Counted from the stretch's first letter, positions 26,274-35,182 are shown. The stretch is DNA of 46,658 nt from Bacteroidia bacterium (GCA_030430675.1 JAUIKU010000008.1:1-46658), one strand, 5' to 3'. Notes: a model not told the origin generated them from the letters alone. Numbers and translations are program-made.

Positions 26274-26990
26274 TTAGTCCAGATTATCGAAAAAAGAGCC
26301 CTCCTCAGTAGTTGGTTCGGCTTTGGGCTGGATATTGTTACTGTGATTGCGGGGGTCGCTTGAACCGCCAATCCCATCATCAGGCTGCTCTTTGGCGGGA
26401 GTAGCCTCAAAGCTGTAGTTTACTTTGGTAATCTTTTTTGCCCGCTTTACTATCTCCTCGATCGAATACTTATCCTGGTCACCACGGGCTTTTGCCACCT
26501 GATCCAAAAAAGCATCGGCCAGGTTTTTTATTTCCCTCAACAGGTTATCGCGTTTTTGCTGTAGCTGGTGGTAATTCTCTTCTATTTTCTTTACTTCCCC
26601 CTGTAATCCATCCATGATGTCTCTGGCATTGCTCTCCGCTTCCTCCAACATAGACCGTGCTTTTGATTCCGATTCACTCATCAGTGCATCAGCATTCATC
26701 TGGGTCTCTTTCATATGAAGTTCTGCAGTTTTATTGGCCTGCTCGATCATATTTGCCCCGGTATCCTCAGCAGTTTTTAAAGTTTTAAACAGGGAATTCT
26801 CAATTTCTCTGAGCTTGGCGATTTCTTTCTCAGCGGACTCCAACTTGATGGATAACTCCTTGTTTTCGTCCATCACCTTTTCCCATGCCTGCGATAAGGA
26901 TACCAGATAAGCATTGACTTCATCTTTGTCATAGCCTCTAAACACCTTTTCAAAGGACTTTTTCCTGATTTCTAAGGGAGTAACTTTCAT
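26274..26990 (-). CDS. DivIVA-domain coiled-coil protein
   Basis: A 238-residue protein. The N-terminal MKVTPLEIRKKSFEKVFRGYDKDEVNAYL is a textbook DivIVA domain, which binds curved or negatively charged membrane. Residues ~38-185 are a continuous coiled coil rich in Glu/Lys/Leu heptads. The last ~45 residues are a disordered tail rich in Pro, Asn and acidic residues, ending EEGSFFDNLD. DivIVA proteins recruit division, growth or secretion factors to poles and septa; in Bacteroidota the role is little known. The WD40 gene stops only 4 bp upstream, so the two are probably made together. Confidence 0.92.
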   Translation of the reverse strand: MKVTPLEIRKKSFEKVFRGYDKDEVNAYLVSLSQAWEKVMDENKELSIKLESAEKEIAKLREIENSLFKTLKTAEDTGANMIEQANKTAELHMKETQMNADALMSESESKARSMLEEAESNARDIMDGLQGEVKKIEENYHQLQQKRDNLLREIKNLADAFLDQVAKARGDQDKYSIEEIVKRAKKITKVNYSFEATPAKEQPDDGIGGSSDPRNHSNNIQPKAEPTTEEGSFFDNLD

Positions 26991-26994
26991 AAAG

Positions 26995-27903
26995 TTAGAA
27001 TTTCAAATCCCAAACTGAGATTGTTCTGTCATCACTGCAACTGACCAATTGCTGATTATAGTGCGACCAATATAATTTATTAACGGAAGTTCCGTGTCCG
27101 GCGTGTCGTGCCTTGTCGATAACTTTCAACAATTTAAACTGATGGGCATCCCATACTTTTATGGATTTGTCCATACTGCAAGTTACAAAATGATGTCCAT
27201 TTGGGCTAAATTCTACATGATTTATAGCGTACATATGGGCGGCAATGGACTGATTAGCAGAATAGTCATCGAGATTCCACACCCTTAGGTGGGCATCTCT
27301 TCCTGCACTTAACAGCACCGACTGGCTGGGATGGTAGGCCACGGTAAATACTGAGTTGCTATGACCTGTCAATTCGTACTTCAGGGTATAGGTGGTCGCA
27401 TCAAATACCCTAATAACGTTGTCGCTGTATCCAACTGAAAACTCCTGTTGATCAGGGGCGATCCCAATGCAACGGGCGCTCTTATCGGAATGCTGCAGTA
27501 CTGATTCTACCTTTAATGTCTCGTGTGTTACTACATGCACCTCACCTGAACCACTGGCTACCAACAACTTGCCACCCAGATACTTAATATCAAATATTGC
27601 CGCACTGGATAATGCCAGTGAACCTTTTTCCCGGTTGCTATCCAGGTCAATTATGTGAATCCCCTGATAATTGTGTCCCACAACCAGCTGGTTAAGATTT
27701 GCAATGCTGTGCAAAGCATATACCGAGTTCTGCAGTTTGGCTACCAAATGGCCCTGGTCCGGAGAATCCAGGTCCCAACGCACTATCATCCCGTCACCGG
27801 CTCCTGAGAAAAACACAGCTTGTCCATCCATGGGTTCAATGGTGTAAATGGCGTCCTTGTGCCCCGAGTAGGTATGTAGTTTGGTGACCTGCAAAGTTGA
27901 CAT
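26995..27903 (-). CDS. Cytoplasmic seven-bladed WD40 repeat protein
   Basis: A 302-residue protein that is essentially one beta-propeller, with no signal peptide. WD-type repeats are seen throughout: TYSGHKDAIYTI...IVRWDLDS near the N-terminus, LTGHSNSVFTVAYHPSQSVLLSAGRDAHLRVWNLDD, IAAHMYAINHVEFSPNGHHFVTCSMDKSIKVWDAH, and the final LVSCSDDRTISVWDLKF, with three more degenerate blades in between. Such propellers are scaffolds, and no partner can be read from sequence. It precedes the DivIVA-like gene by 4 bp and is the first gene of the operon, divergent from the phosphopantetheinyl transferase. Confidence 0.93.
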   Translation of the reverse strand: MSTLQVTKLHTYSGHKDAIYTIEPMDGQAVFFSGAGDGMIVRWDLDSPDQGHLVAKLQNSVYALHSIANLNQLVVGHNYQGIHIIDLDSNREKGSLALSSAAIFDIKYLGGKLLVASGSGEVHVVTHETLKVESVLQHSDKSARCIGIAPDQQEFSVGYSDNVIRVFDATTYTLKYELTGHSNSVFTVAYHPSQSVLLSAGRDAHLRVWNLDDYSANQSIAAHMYAINHVEFSPNGHHFVTCSMDKSIKVWDAHQFKLLKVIDKARHAGHGTSVNKLYWSHYNQQLVSCSDDRTISVWDLKF

Positions 27904-27969
27904 TGCCAGCTAAAATTTCTCTAATTTATCATAAATAGCCTAATTTGGGACCTAAGTCGATTATAGAAT

Positions 27970-28602
27970 ATGCCTCTCAGCAGTTTTGATCCCGTTAATG
28001 CCGAACCGGTCTGGGCCTTATGGCAAATTGAGGAACCAATACAGGAATTGGAAAAGCAAATGAATCCTACCAGGTTAGAGCTATCTGAATTTGATCAGAT
28101 ACATCACCCCCGGAAAAAACTGGAATGGCTAGCTTCCAGGCTGGTCATCAAACACCTGGTGGAAAGTATGGGCAGCGCATTTCAGGGTATCTACAAGGAT
28201 GCCTTTGGCAAACCACATTTGGTTGGACTTCCTTATTCTATTTCTATTGCACATTGTTTCCCGTTTGCGGTGGGTGCTATCGCCAAAGACCACCCGCTGG
28301 GAATTGACATCGAAATGCCTCAGGATAAGCTGCTGCATATACGTGATAAATTCCTCAATGATAGGGAGGCCAAAATGGCCGGCACAAATCTGGAAACACT
28401 GTGTAAATTCTGGACCGCCAAGGAAGTGCTTTACAAAATTTACGGCAGGAAAAAACTCATCTTTAAAGAACACATGGAAGTTTCGGAAATTTCCACTGCG
28501 CCCGGTCTGTTAAGGGGAGATATCCGTTACCAAAATTTCTGCAGGGGATATAACATCATATCCAGACAACTCCATGGCCATTTTATTTCCTACAGTGCCT
28601 GA
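27970..28602 (+). CDS. 4'-phosphopantetheinyl transferase superfamily protein
   Basis: A 210-residue Sfp/AcpS-like enzyme that loads phosphopantetheine from CoA onto carrier proteins. The fold halves are visible: the RKKLEWLASRLVIKHLVE block, the central ISIAHCFPFAVGAIAKDHPLGIDIEMP with the Mg-binding Asp and Glu, and FWTAKEVLYKIYGRK, which matches the W(T/S)xKE(A/V)xxK motif. It could serve the fatty-acid ACP or a secondary pathway; no carrier protein or synthase gene lies nearby. Its 3' end overlaps the glycosyltransferase start by 29 bp. Confidence 0.93.
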   Translation: MPLSSFDPVNAEPVWALWQIEEPIQELEKQMNPTRLELSEFDQIHHPRKKLEWLASRLVIKHLVESMGSAFQGIYKDAFGKPHLVGLPYSISIAHCFPFAVGAIAKDHPLGIDIEMPQDKLLHIRDKFLNDREAKMAGTNLETLCKFWTAKEVLYKIYGRKKLIFKEHMEVSEISTAPGLLRGDIRYQNFCRGYNIISRQLHGHFISYSA

Positions 28603-30124
28603 TCAAAAATATATTCTGTGGGGATTTATTTTGCTAAAGTTCTTCTTGCAATACCTGGCCATTGATCAGGTTTATGAACTACACCGGGACGAATATCTTC
28701 ACCTTGATTTAGGCAAACATCTAGCCTGGGGGTATTCTTCTGTGCCTCCGGTTACCGGCTTGCTTTCCTGGTTGATTGTTAAACTGGGTAATTCTGTGTT
28801 CCTGGTTAAATTTTTCCCTGCCCTGTTTGGCGCCCTAACCCTGGTAGTGGTCTGGAAAACGGTGAAATTCCTGGGAGGAGGGACATTTGCCTTGATCCTA
28901 AGTGCAACTTGTATACTCTTTTCCGCGCTGCTCAGGGTTAACACACTGTACCAGCCCAATTCACTGGAATACTTAATGTGGACCCTGGTTTTCTACTACC
29001 TGGTACGTTATACAGCATCCGGTCTCAGCCGATGGTTGTGGTTGGCTGCGGTATCTTTTGCTATTGGTTTCCTCAATAAATACAATATCACTTTCCTATT
29101 AATCGGACTGACTATCGGGATTTTTTTGTCTCCGGCCAGAAGCCTATTACGGAGCAGGCAGCTTTTTTATGCCACAGGTCTTGCTCTGATTTTAGTCATG
29201 CCTACTTTGATTTGGCAGTTTCTAAACGGTTTCCCGGTATTTCATCACTTGCAGCAACTTTCCGATAATCAACTGGCCGTCAATTCGTGGTCCGGATTCT
29301 TGATCGAGCAGCTGTTCTTTTTTACCGGCTCTTTGTTAATAATTTTACTGGGCCTGATCTCGTTTTTTAGCCATAGTGCCTTCAGAAAGTATGTCTATAT
29401 TTTCTGGAGCTATCTGATCATAATAGCAATGTATTCCTGTTTAAAAGCAAAGGGTTATTACGCCATTGGTCTTTATCCCATACTGATAGCATTTGGCAGT
29501 GCTTACCTGGAAAAACTTCTCCAAACCGGCTGGGTCAGATACTTACGTCCATTGGCAATCGCACTGCCCGTATTGTCATTTCTCCCAGTCTTCAGTCTGG
29601 TGTTACCAGTGCTGCCACCGGAATCGATCATTGCCAAATCTGATCAATTCGAAAAACATGGATTGCTGCGCTGGGAGGACGGTCAGAATCATACCCTTCC
29701 TCAGGATTTTGCAGATATGCTGGGTTGGCGGGAACTTGCTGCCAGGGTGGACAGCGCCTTAAACCTGGTTCCCGACAAAAAGTCAACTTTGATCCACTGC
29801 GATAACTACGGGCAGGCCGGGGCTATCAACTACTATTCTAAAAACAAATATTATGATGCAGTCTCAATGCATGCTGACTACATAAAGTGGTACCCGCTTG
29901 ATGAAATGGAAATAAAGCATGTAATCCTGGTACAGCAGGCCAACGACACTGACCCCGGACGAGAACGCGAAAGAAATTTGTTCGAAAACGTCCTCACTAT
30001 TGGTGCAGTTGAAAATATTTATGCCAGAGAGTATGGCACCAAGGTTTATCTTTTGGAGTATGCCAAGCAGTCGATTAATGATATTTTACAAGAGGAGATG
30101 AATAACAAGGACACTGACCACTGA
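28574..30124 (+). CDS. GT39/ArnT-like membrane glycosyltransferase
   Basis: A 516-residue GT-C type protein with about ten to twelve membrane helices in the first ~350 residues and a soluble C-terminal domain. The catalytic acidic pair sits in the first external loop, ELHRDEYLHLDLGKHLAWGY (about residues 35-55), which matches the DE motif of PMT/ArnT-like enzymes. These use lipid-linked sugars to modify proteins or lipids on the periplasmic side. The acceptor here is unknown. The ATG at 28574 lies within the phosphopantetheinyl transferase gene (29 bp overlap). The C-terminal domain has HCDNYGQAGAINYYSKNKYYDAVSMH, which resembles related glycosyltransferases. Confidence 0.88.
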   Translation: MAILFPTVPDQKYILWGFILLKFFLQYLAIDQVYELHRDEYLHLDLGKHLAWGYSSVPPVTGLLSWLIVKLGNSVFLVKFFPALFGALTLVVVWKTVKFLGGGTFALILSATCILFSALLRVNTLYQPNSLEYLMWTLVFYYLVRYTASGLSRWLWLAAVSFAIGFLNKYNITFLLIGLTIGIFLSPARSLLRSRQLFYATGLALILVMPTLIWQFLNGFPVFHHLQQLSDNQLAVNSWSGFLIEQLFFFTGSLLIILLGLISFFSHSAFRKYVYIFWSYLIIIAMYSCLKAKGYYAIGLYPILIAFGSAYLEKLLQTGWVRYLRPLAIALPVLSFLPVFSLVLPVLPPESIIAKSDQFEKHGLLRWEDGQNHTLPQDFADMLGWRELAARVDSALNLVPDKKSTLIHCDNYGQAGAINYYSKNKYYDAVSMHADYIKWYPLDEMEIKHVILVQQANDTDPGRERERNLFENVLTIGAVENIYAREYGTKVYLLEYAKQSINDILQEEMNNKDTDH

Positions 30125-30205
30125 TTCGTCTTTTTTGACTCCCTGGATTGGACTCAAAGGGACTAACATGGACCAATAGACAGTAAAAGCCGTAGTTGAA
30201 TACCT

Positions 30206-30231
30206 GACAATTATTAGTATTGTAAATTGTC
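30206..30231. promoter_or_regulatory. Inverted repeat upstream of the thioredoxin-like gene
   Basis: GACAATT (30206-30212) and AATTGTC (30225-30231) are exact inverted copies around a 12-base spacer that itself contains a second ATTGT. It ends about 20 bp before the ATG at 30252, where it could act as an operator or a 5' UTR hairpin. No regulator can be named. Confidence 0.3.
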
Positions 30232-30251
30232 AATGTTAACTTTAACCCGGG

Positions 30252-30845
30252 ATGGTATTAAAAAGACTTGAGTTGGTGGTATTTGTTTTGCTGATGTTAC
30301 TCGGCAGCACCCGAATGCCTGCACAATCATTCCAGGGACTGGATGCGGTTAAACTGGTCAATGCGGTAAACGGAGATAGTGTGAGTTTGGACCACAAATC
30401 CAGTGGGCCATTGGTGGTGATAATATTTACCAGTAATTATTGCCCCTACTCCAGAAAGTATGAGGATCGTATCAAAAACCTTTACCAGGAATTCTCTCAA
30501 AAGGACGTGAATTTCATACTGGTAAACCCCAACAATGGTCCAGACGATAACCTGGAAGAAATGCGGAAAAAGGCCAACAGTCTGGGATTTGCAGCACCCT
30601 ATCTCAAGGATCATGAACAAGTGCTCACTGAAATTATGGGAGCCACTCGAACACCAGAGGCATTTCTACTAAAACCGGTGAACAATGGATTTGAGCTGAT
30701 CTACCGGGGAGCTATCGACGACAATCCTCAAACATCCCTGGATGTGGAAGCTAATTTTTTAAGAACAGCCATTCAAAATGCCTTAAGAGGCAACCCTATA
30801 GAACAAGCCGAAGAAAGGGTGATCGGATGTATCATTAAAAAATAG
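30252..30845 (+). CDS. Secreted thioredoxin-like/redoxin protein
   Basis: A 197-residue protein with a signal peptide (about residues 1-25, ending MPAQ) and a thioredoxin fold. The active-site region is VVIIFTSNYCPYSRKYEDR, with a single Cys in CPYS at about residue 65, like a peroxiredoxin or monothiol redoxin. The cis-Pro is in ATRTPEAFLL. A second Cys lies near the end (RVIGCIIKK) and could be a resolving Cys. It resembles periplasmic redoxins of Bacteroidota. It is preceded by a 127-bp spacer, so it may be transcribed separately from the glycosyltransferase gene, and it is convergent with the SirB1-like gene 5 bp away. Confidence 0.87.
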   Translation: MVLKRLELVVFVLLMLLGSTRMPAQSFQGLDAVKLVNAVNGDSVSLDHKSSGPLVVIIFTSNYCPYSRKYEDRIKNLYQEFSQKDVNFILVNPNNGPDDNLEEMRKKANSLGFAAPYLKDHEQVLTEIMGATRTPEAFLLKPVNNGFELIYRGAIDDNPQTSLDVEANFLRTAIQNALRGNPIEQAEERVIGCIIKK

Positions 30846-30850
30846 ACCGC

Positions 30851-31699
30851 TTACAACCGGTCCCATTCATCTGATATCGAGTTCAGCAGTAATTTTACTT
30901 CTTCTACCTTTTGCGGATCGCCAAGTTTTTCAAATGAAATAATCAAACTACGCATTACCCGTTTTATGGTTTCCAGGTTCTCACAGGGTTCGTAATAGCT
31001 ATCTTTTGGGGTCAGGTTCAAATGACCCAGGTAATTATCGATATCGGACTTACTGAATATCAACCCCCGGTTAAAAACATTAATATAAAACTGGGTTTCC
31101 TCCGATTTATATACCAGAATATACAGGTTGGGCAAATTGACTCCCATTACCGGCAGGTTGAGTTTTTGAGCCACCAGCATGTAAATTATACAGAGAGAAG
31201 TGGGATTTCCCTTTTTCGTTTCCAGCACCACATTGATCATGTTGTTGCCGGGACTGTGGAAGTTCTTGGTATTGGCTCCGAACTTTAGCTTACTGAAAAA
31301 CACACTATTGAGCAATCTGATTTGATCGAATGGGTGCGCTTCTGGTTTAAACTCCAGCCAGGCTTCATAGTATACCTGCTCCAGTTCCGTTTTCAATTTT
31401 TCCAACTCGAGATCGGGGTACTGGTAGGTGGCGATCAACCACATGCCTTCCAGTAAATCCATCTCTCCCCGTTTCCAGTCCTCCAGTCTTTCCCGGAGGG
31501 TGTCAAACTGCAGGGTATGGATCAAATCCTCTATTCTACGCTGGACAACCGGGTTGAATTGCTCCTCCCATTGTTGCTCAAGGTAGGGAATTATAGTGCC
31601 TCCCAATGAAATAATCTTTTTTTCCACATGAGTCAAAACTTCCGGATCCTCCTCGTCCAGAAGCGACACTAATGCCTTTAATTCCTTGTCTTCCATCAA
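30851..31699 (-). CDS. SirB1/transglutaminase-like family protein
   Basis: A 282-residue protein of the SirB1 (Transglut_core2) group. A helical N-terminal part is followed by NSVFFSKLKFGANTKNFHSPGNNMINVVLETKKGNPTSLCIIYMLVAQKLNLPVMGVNLPNLYILVY, which matches the core of the family. At the place where relatives usually have a His (GHF or QHF) this protein has Asn-Leu-Tyr, and the following Asp position reads INVFNRG. A Cys is present in SLCIIY. It may therefore be a non-catalytic member; the family's activity is not known in any case. The stop of the upstream carboxylase gene lies 3 bp from its start. Confidence 0.82.
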   Translation of the reverse strand: MMEDKELKALVSLLDEEDPEVLTHVEKKIISLGGTIIPYLEQQWEEQFNPVVQRRIEDLIHTLQFDTLRERLEDWKRGEMDLLEGMWLIATYQYPDLELEKLKTELEQVYYEAWLEFKPEAHPFDQIRLLNSVFFSKLKFGANTKNFHSPGNNMINVVLETKKGNPTSLCIIYMLVAQKLNLPVMGVNLPNLYILVYKSEETQFYINVFNRGLIFSKSDIDNYLGHLNLTPKDSYYEPCENLETIKRVMRSLIISFEKLGDPQKVEEVKLLLNSISDEWDRL

Positions 31700-31702
31700 A
31701 TA

Positions 31703-33331
31703 TTATGTCTGAATAACACCCACGTTAAATTTCTCTTTCAGGGGGGCATGATTAGCTGCTTCAATACCCATGGAAATCACCCTTCTGGTTTCTAACGGAT
31801 CTATTACTCCGTCAACCCACAACCGGGCAGCGGCGTAGTAAGGACTCAATTGCTGATTATACTTTTCGGTAATTCTGTCCAGATGTTCTTGTTGTTGCTT
31901 TTCAGTCAGTGGTTCTCCTTCGGCTTCCGCCGTTTTCACCCGAATCTGTAACAGTGTTTTAGCTGCGGATGCCCCGCTCATTACCGCCATTTCCGCACTG
32001 GGCCAGGAGTAGATCAACCTTGGATCGTATGCTTTGCCGCACATGGCATAGTTGCCTGCCCCATAGGAGTTGCCCACGATTATAGTAAACTTCGGTACCA
32101 CGGAATTCGCCATGGCATTTACCATTTTAGCGCCATCCTTAATAATACCGCCATGCTCTGCCCTACTCCCCACCATGAATCCGCTCACATCCTGCAAGAA
32201 TACCAGAGGTACTTTGCGTTGATTGCAGTTCATGATAAACCTGGCAGCCTTATCCGCACTGTCCGAGTAGATAACACCACCCATTCGCATTTCCCCTTTT
32301 TTGTTTTTGACTACCAGACGCTGATTAGCTACTATACCCACGGACCAACCGTCGATACGGGCGGTACCGCAAATAAGGGATTTCCCATAATCGGCTTTGT
32401 ATTGAGAAAACCTGGAACTATCTACCAGCCGCTTGATGATATCCAGGGTATTATAGGGCTTGACTCTCTGCGAAGGTAGTATACCGTAAATTTCATTGGG
32501 GTCCTGTTTGGGTTCTGCTGACTCTTCCCGGTTGAAACCGGCGTTATCCGTAATTCCAAGATTTGAGAATATATCCCTGATAGCTTCCAGGCATTCCTGG
32601 TCTGACTGATATTTATTGTCCGTTACTCCTGAAATCTCACAATGGGTAGTGGCACCGCCCAAGGTTTCGTTATCTACAACCTCTCCAATAGCCGCTTTCA
32701 CCAGGTAGGAGCCTGCCAGAAATATGGATCCGGTTTTGTCGACTATCAGTGCCTCGTCCGACATTATGGGCAAGTAGGCTCCTCCAGCCACGCAACTCCC
32801 CATGATTGCAGCGATCTGTACAATTCCCATAGAGGACATGCGGGCGTTATTTCTGAATTGTCTACCAAAATGTTCCTTGTCAGGGAAGATCTCATCCTGC
32901 AGCGGAAGGTACACTCCTGCGCTATCCACCAGATATATTACCGGCAGTCTGTTTTCCATGGCTACCTCCTGGGCCCGCAGGTTCTTTTTAGCGGTAATGG
33001 GAAACCAGGCACCGGCCTTAACGGTAGCATCATTGGCAACCACCACACACATTCTGCCTTTAACATAACCAATACCGGCGACCACACCTCCCGAGGGACA
33101 CCCACCATGCTCTTTATACATATCGTCTCCGGCGAATGCACCAATCTCAAGAAAAGGTGATCCCTCATCTGTGAGGTAATCGATACGTTCCCTGGCAGTT
33201 AACTTCCCCTTTTTGTGGTGCTTATCGATGCGCCTGGCACCACCACCTAGCTTAACCTGTGCCAGACGTTTTTGAAGTTGCGCCAGCAATCTTCGGTTAT
33301 GATCTTCATTTTTATTGAACTCCAAATTCAT
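31703..33331 (-). CDS. Acyl-CoA carboxylase beta subunit (methylcrotonyl-CoA carboxylase type)
   Basis: A 542-residue carboxyltransferase subunit. Blocks such as KLTARERIDYLTDEGSPFLEIGAFAGDDMY, the GGCPSGGVVAGIGYV stretch, YLVDSAGVYLPLQDEIFPDKEHFGRQF and GSCVAGGAYLPIMSDEALIV are typical of the MCC-beta group, as are VPLVFLQDVSGFMVGSRAEHGGI and GNSYGAGNYAMCGKAYDPRL in the second half. These enzymes transfer carboxyl from biotin to an acyl-CoA, here probably 3-methylcrotonyl-CoA in leucine breakdown. The biotin-carrying alpha subunit is not adjacent. The gene lies 12 bp downstream of the MlaD-like gene. Confidence 0.93.
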   Translation of the reverse strand: MNLEFNKNEDHNRRLLAQLQKRLAQVKLGGGARRIDKHHKKGKLTARERIDYLTDEGSPFLEIGAFAGDDMYKEHGGCPSGGVVAGIGYVKGRMCVVVANDATVKAGAWFPITAKKNLRAQEVAMENRLPVIYLVDSAGVYLPLQDEIFPDKEHFGRQFRNNARMSSMGIVQIAAIMGSCVAGGAYLPIMSDEALIVDKTGSIFLAGSYLVKAAIGEVVDNETLGGATTHCEISGVTDNKYQSDQECLEAIRDIFSNLGITDNAGFNREESAEPKQDPNEIYGILPSQRVKPYNTLDIIKRLVDSSRFSQYKADYGKSLICGTARIDGWSVGIVANQRLVVKNKKGEMRMGGVIYSDSADKAARFIMNCNQRKVPLVFLQDVSGFMVGSRAEHGGIIKDGAKMVNAMANSVVPKFTIIVGNSYGAGNYAMCGKAYDPRLIYSWPSAEMAVMSGASAAKTLLQIRVKTAEAEGEPLTEKQQQEHLDRITEKYNQQLSPYYAAARLWVDGVIDPLETRRVISMGIEAANHAPLKEKFNVGVIQT

Positions 33332-33343
33332 GGCGGGAGATGT

Positions 33344-34300
33344 TTACTCCTCCAGAGGCTCTGTGGGATCTTCCTCGTTTTCCTGAGCCTGCTTATCCTT
33401 CTTACCAAAAATGGAGAAATGTACATACCGTTTTGGGTTCTCTCTCATATCAATAAACAGCTTATCCAGATCCTCCATGGTTTTGGTCATGTTCTGGTAT
33501 AGTTCATCGTCTTTCAGCAGGCGATTCAGGTTTCCGTCTCCTTCGTTGATTTCCCTTATAGTATTTCCGAATTCATCGATCGTCTTTTTGGTAGAGGTCA
33601 TCATGGCATCGAGTTCCAAACTGTTGACGGTATCTGCCAACTGGTTCATTTTTGCCACCAGTGCGGCCACTCCTGTTTGGGGATCATTTAATTCAGTTAA
33701 TAGCTGGTCCAGCTTTGTGGACATGGCCCCCAGTTTGGAGGTACCACTTGCCAGATTGGAAGAAGTATTCTTGAAATTTGCAATAACCTGATTGATGTTG
33801 TCCTCGTTGTTGGCCAGGTTGGCTAAAATAGTATTCAGGTTGCTTAGGGTGACTTCCATTTGATCAACCAATGGCATGGCGGTAGAGGAGAGTTGTTCGG
33901 TGATCCCCTTATACAGATAGGCATTTAACGTATCCCCATCACCGGCAGGGGCACCAACTGAAATAGAATCCAGGTGGACTGCCTTGGAACCAAGAATATC
34001 ACTTTTAATGGTGGCCCAGGTTCCTGTGGCGATGGTTTGCTTGCGATCTATATCCAGTGAAACCAGCAACTTATTTTGCTGGTTTTGCAGTATTTCAATA
34101 TCACTGACCCTGCCCACGGCGAAACCGTTGATCAATATAGGATTAGATACATTCAATCCATCGATATTGTCATAAACAGCATAGTAAGTATTGTAGGGTG
34201 AAAGGAGATTGCTGCCTTTTAAAAAATTGAATCCCAAATACAAAATTGATAGAGAAATGACCGCCAACAACCCTACTTTAAACTCCTTGGATATTTTCAC
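33344..34300 (-). CDS. MlaD/MCE-domain lipid-transport protein
   Basis: A 318-residue protein with one N-terminal membrane helix (about residues 8-26). The MCE domain follows at about 36-115: YAVYDNIDGLNVSNPILINGFAVGRVSDIEIL and the GTWATIKSDILGSKAVHLD segment. A long helical part (about 135-290) follows that should form a coiled coil or needle, then an acidic tail. MlaD-like proteins shuttle lipids between the inner and outer membrane, usually with an MlaE permease and MlaF ATPase; neither is adjacent. It is 60 bp downstream of the amidase gene. Confidence 0.92.
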   Translation of the reverse strand: MKISKEFKVGLLAVISLSILYLGFNFLKGSNLLSPYNTYYAVYDNIDGLNVSNPILINGFAVGRVSDIEILQNQQNKLLVSLDIDRKQTIATGTWATIKSDILGSKAVHLDSISVGAPAGDGDTLNAYLYKGITEQLSSTAMPLVDQMEVTLSNLNTILANLANNEDNINQVIANFKNTSSNLASGTSKLGAMSTKLDQLLTELNDPQTGVAALVAKMNQLADTVNSLELDAMMTSTKKTIDEFGNTIREINEGDGNLNRLLKDDELYQNMTKTMEDLDKLFIDMRENPKRYVHFSIFGKKDKQAQENEEDPTEPLEE

Positions 34301-34360
34301 ACGAATGCTGTTTTACAGATGATACAGCCTAAAAAAATGCTGTGATCAAATATAGGAACT

Positions 34361-35182
34361 TTAATTTGAAGATTCCATGTCTTGCTTGTAATCCCTAATG
34401 GCCCGAAAAATTGCGGATGCGATGTAACTTTGCTGGACATCATCATTGAGATCCTTTTCCTCTGAAGGGTTGGACAAATACCCTGTTTCCACCAACACAG
34501 CTGGCATTGAGGTACGCCACAACACCCAAAAACCCGCTTGCCTTACCCCTCTGCTATGACGGCCTGCCCTGGTCTTGAATTGGTTTTCTATACTGGCAGC
34601 AAGGTTCAGGCTGTTTTCCAGGTGAGCATTCTGAAATAGTTCAAACAGTATATGGGATTCCGGGCTTTTGGGATCGAAGCCCTCATACCTGTCCTCGTAA
34701 TCTTCCTCTAACAAAATTACCGAATTCTCTCTTTTGGCCACTTCCAGGTTATCCTTCGTCTTGTGGGTGCCCAGTACATAAGTTTCGGTACCATGTACGT
34801 CTTTCCTGGAAAAGGCGTTGCAATGAATGGAAACAAATATATCAGCGTGGTTTTTATTGGCAATTTCAGCACGATGATCCAGATCGACAAACTTGTCTGA
34901 GTTCCTGGTATAAATTACTTCGACATCCTGAAGATGTTTTTCAATGATTGAGCCTAACTCCAAAGCGATATCCAAAGCTATTTCCTTCTCCCGGCTGAAT
35001 TTACCACGAGTGCCCGGATCGTGCCCGCCATGGCCGGCATCAATTACGATTTTTTTTACCTGGTTTCTGGACATAGAACCAGGTCCTGCGGTGCTGGAGG
35101 TGAAAAAAAGTAGTAAAAACGAAAATAATCCTATTGAAAGAATATTACGCACCATATTTCGCATGTTATTCCCGGATAGCAT
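34361..35182 (-). CDS. N-acetylmuramoyl-L-alanine amidase (Amidase_3)
   Basis: A zinc amidase that cuts the bond between MurNAc and L-Ala in peptidoglycan. I place the start at the ATG at 35182 (273 residues); ATGs at 35164 and 35155 are alternatives and all give the same signal peptide. The longer open frame starting at 35347 runs into the lptD region and has no signal sequence. Zinc ligands are visible in VIDAGHGGHDPGTRG (His), REKEIALDIALELG (Glu) and DIFVSIHCNAF (His), with the catalytic Glu in AVLVETGYLSNPSEE. It is a short AmiC-like enzyme without an AMIN domain. It heads a group with MlaD and is divergent from lptD. Confidence 0.94.
   Translation of the reverse strand: MLSGNNMRNMVRNILSIGLFSFLLLFFTSSTAGPGSMSRNQVKKIVIDAGHGGHDPGTRGKFSREKEIALDIALELGSIIEKHLQDVEVIYTRNSDKFVDLDHRAEIANKNHADIFVSIHCNAFSRKDVHGTETYVLGTHKTKDNLEVAKRENSVILLEEDYEDRYEGFDPKSPESHILFELFQNAHLENSLNLAASIENQFKTRAGRHSRGVRQAGFWVLWRTSMPAVLVETGYLSNPSEEKDLNDDVQQSYIASAIFRAIRDYKQDMESSN

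Noticed and set aside
32642-33160. Open frame of 172 codons antisense to the MCC-type beta subunit
   Set aside because: No family resemblance, and it is fully inside a conserved gene.
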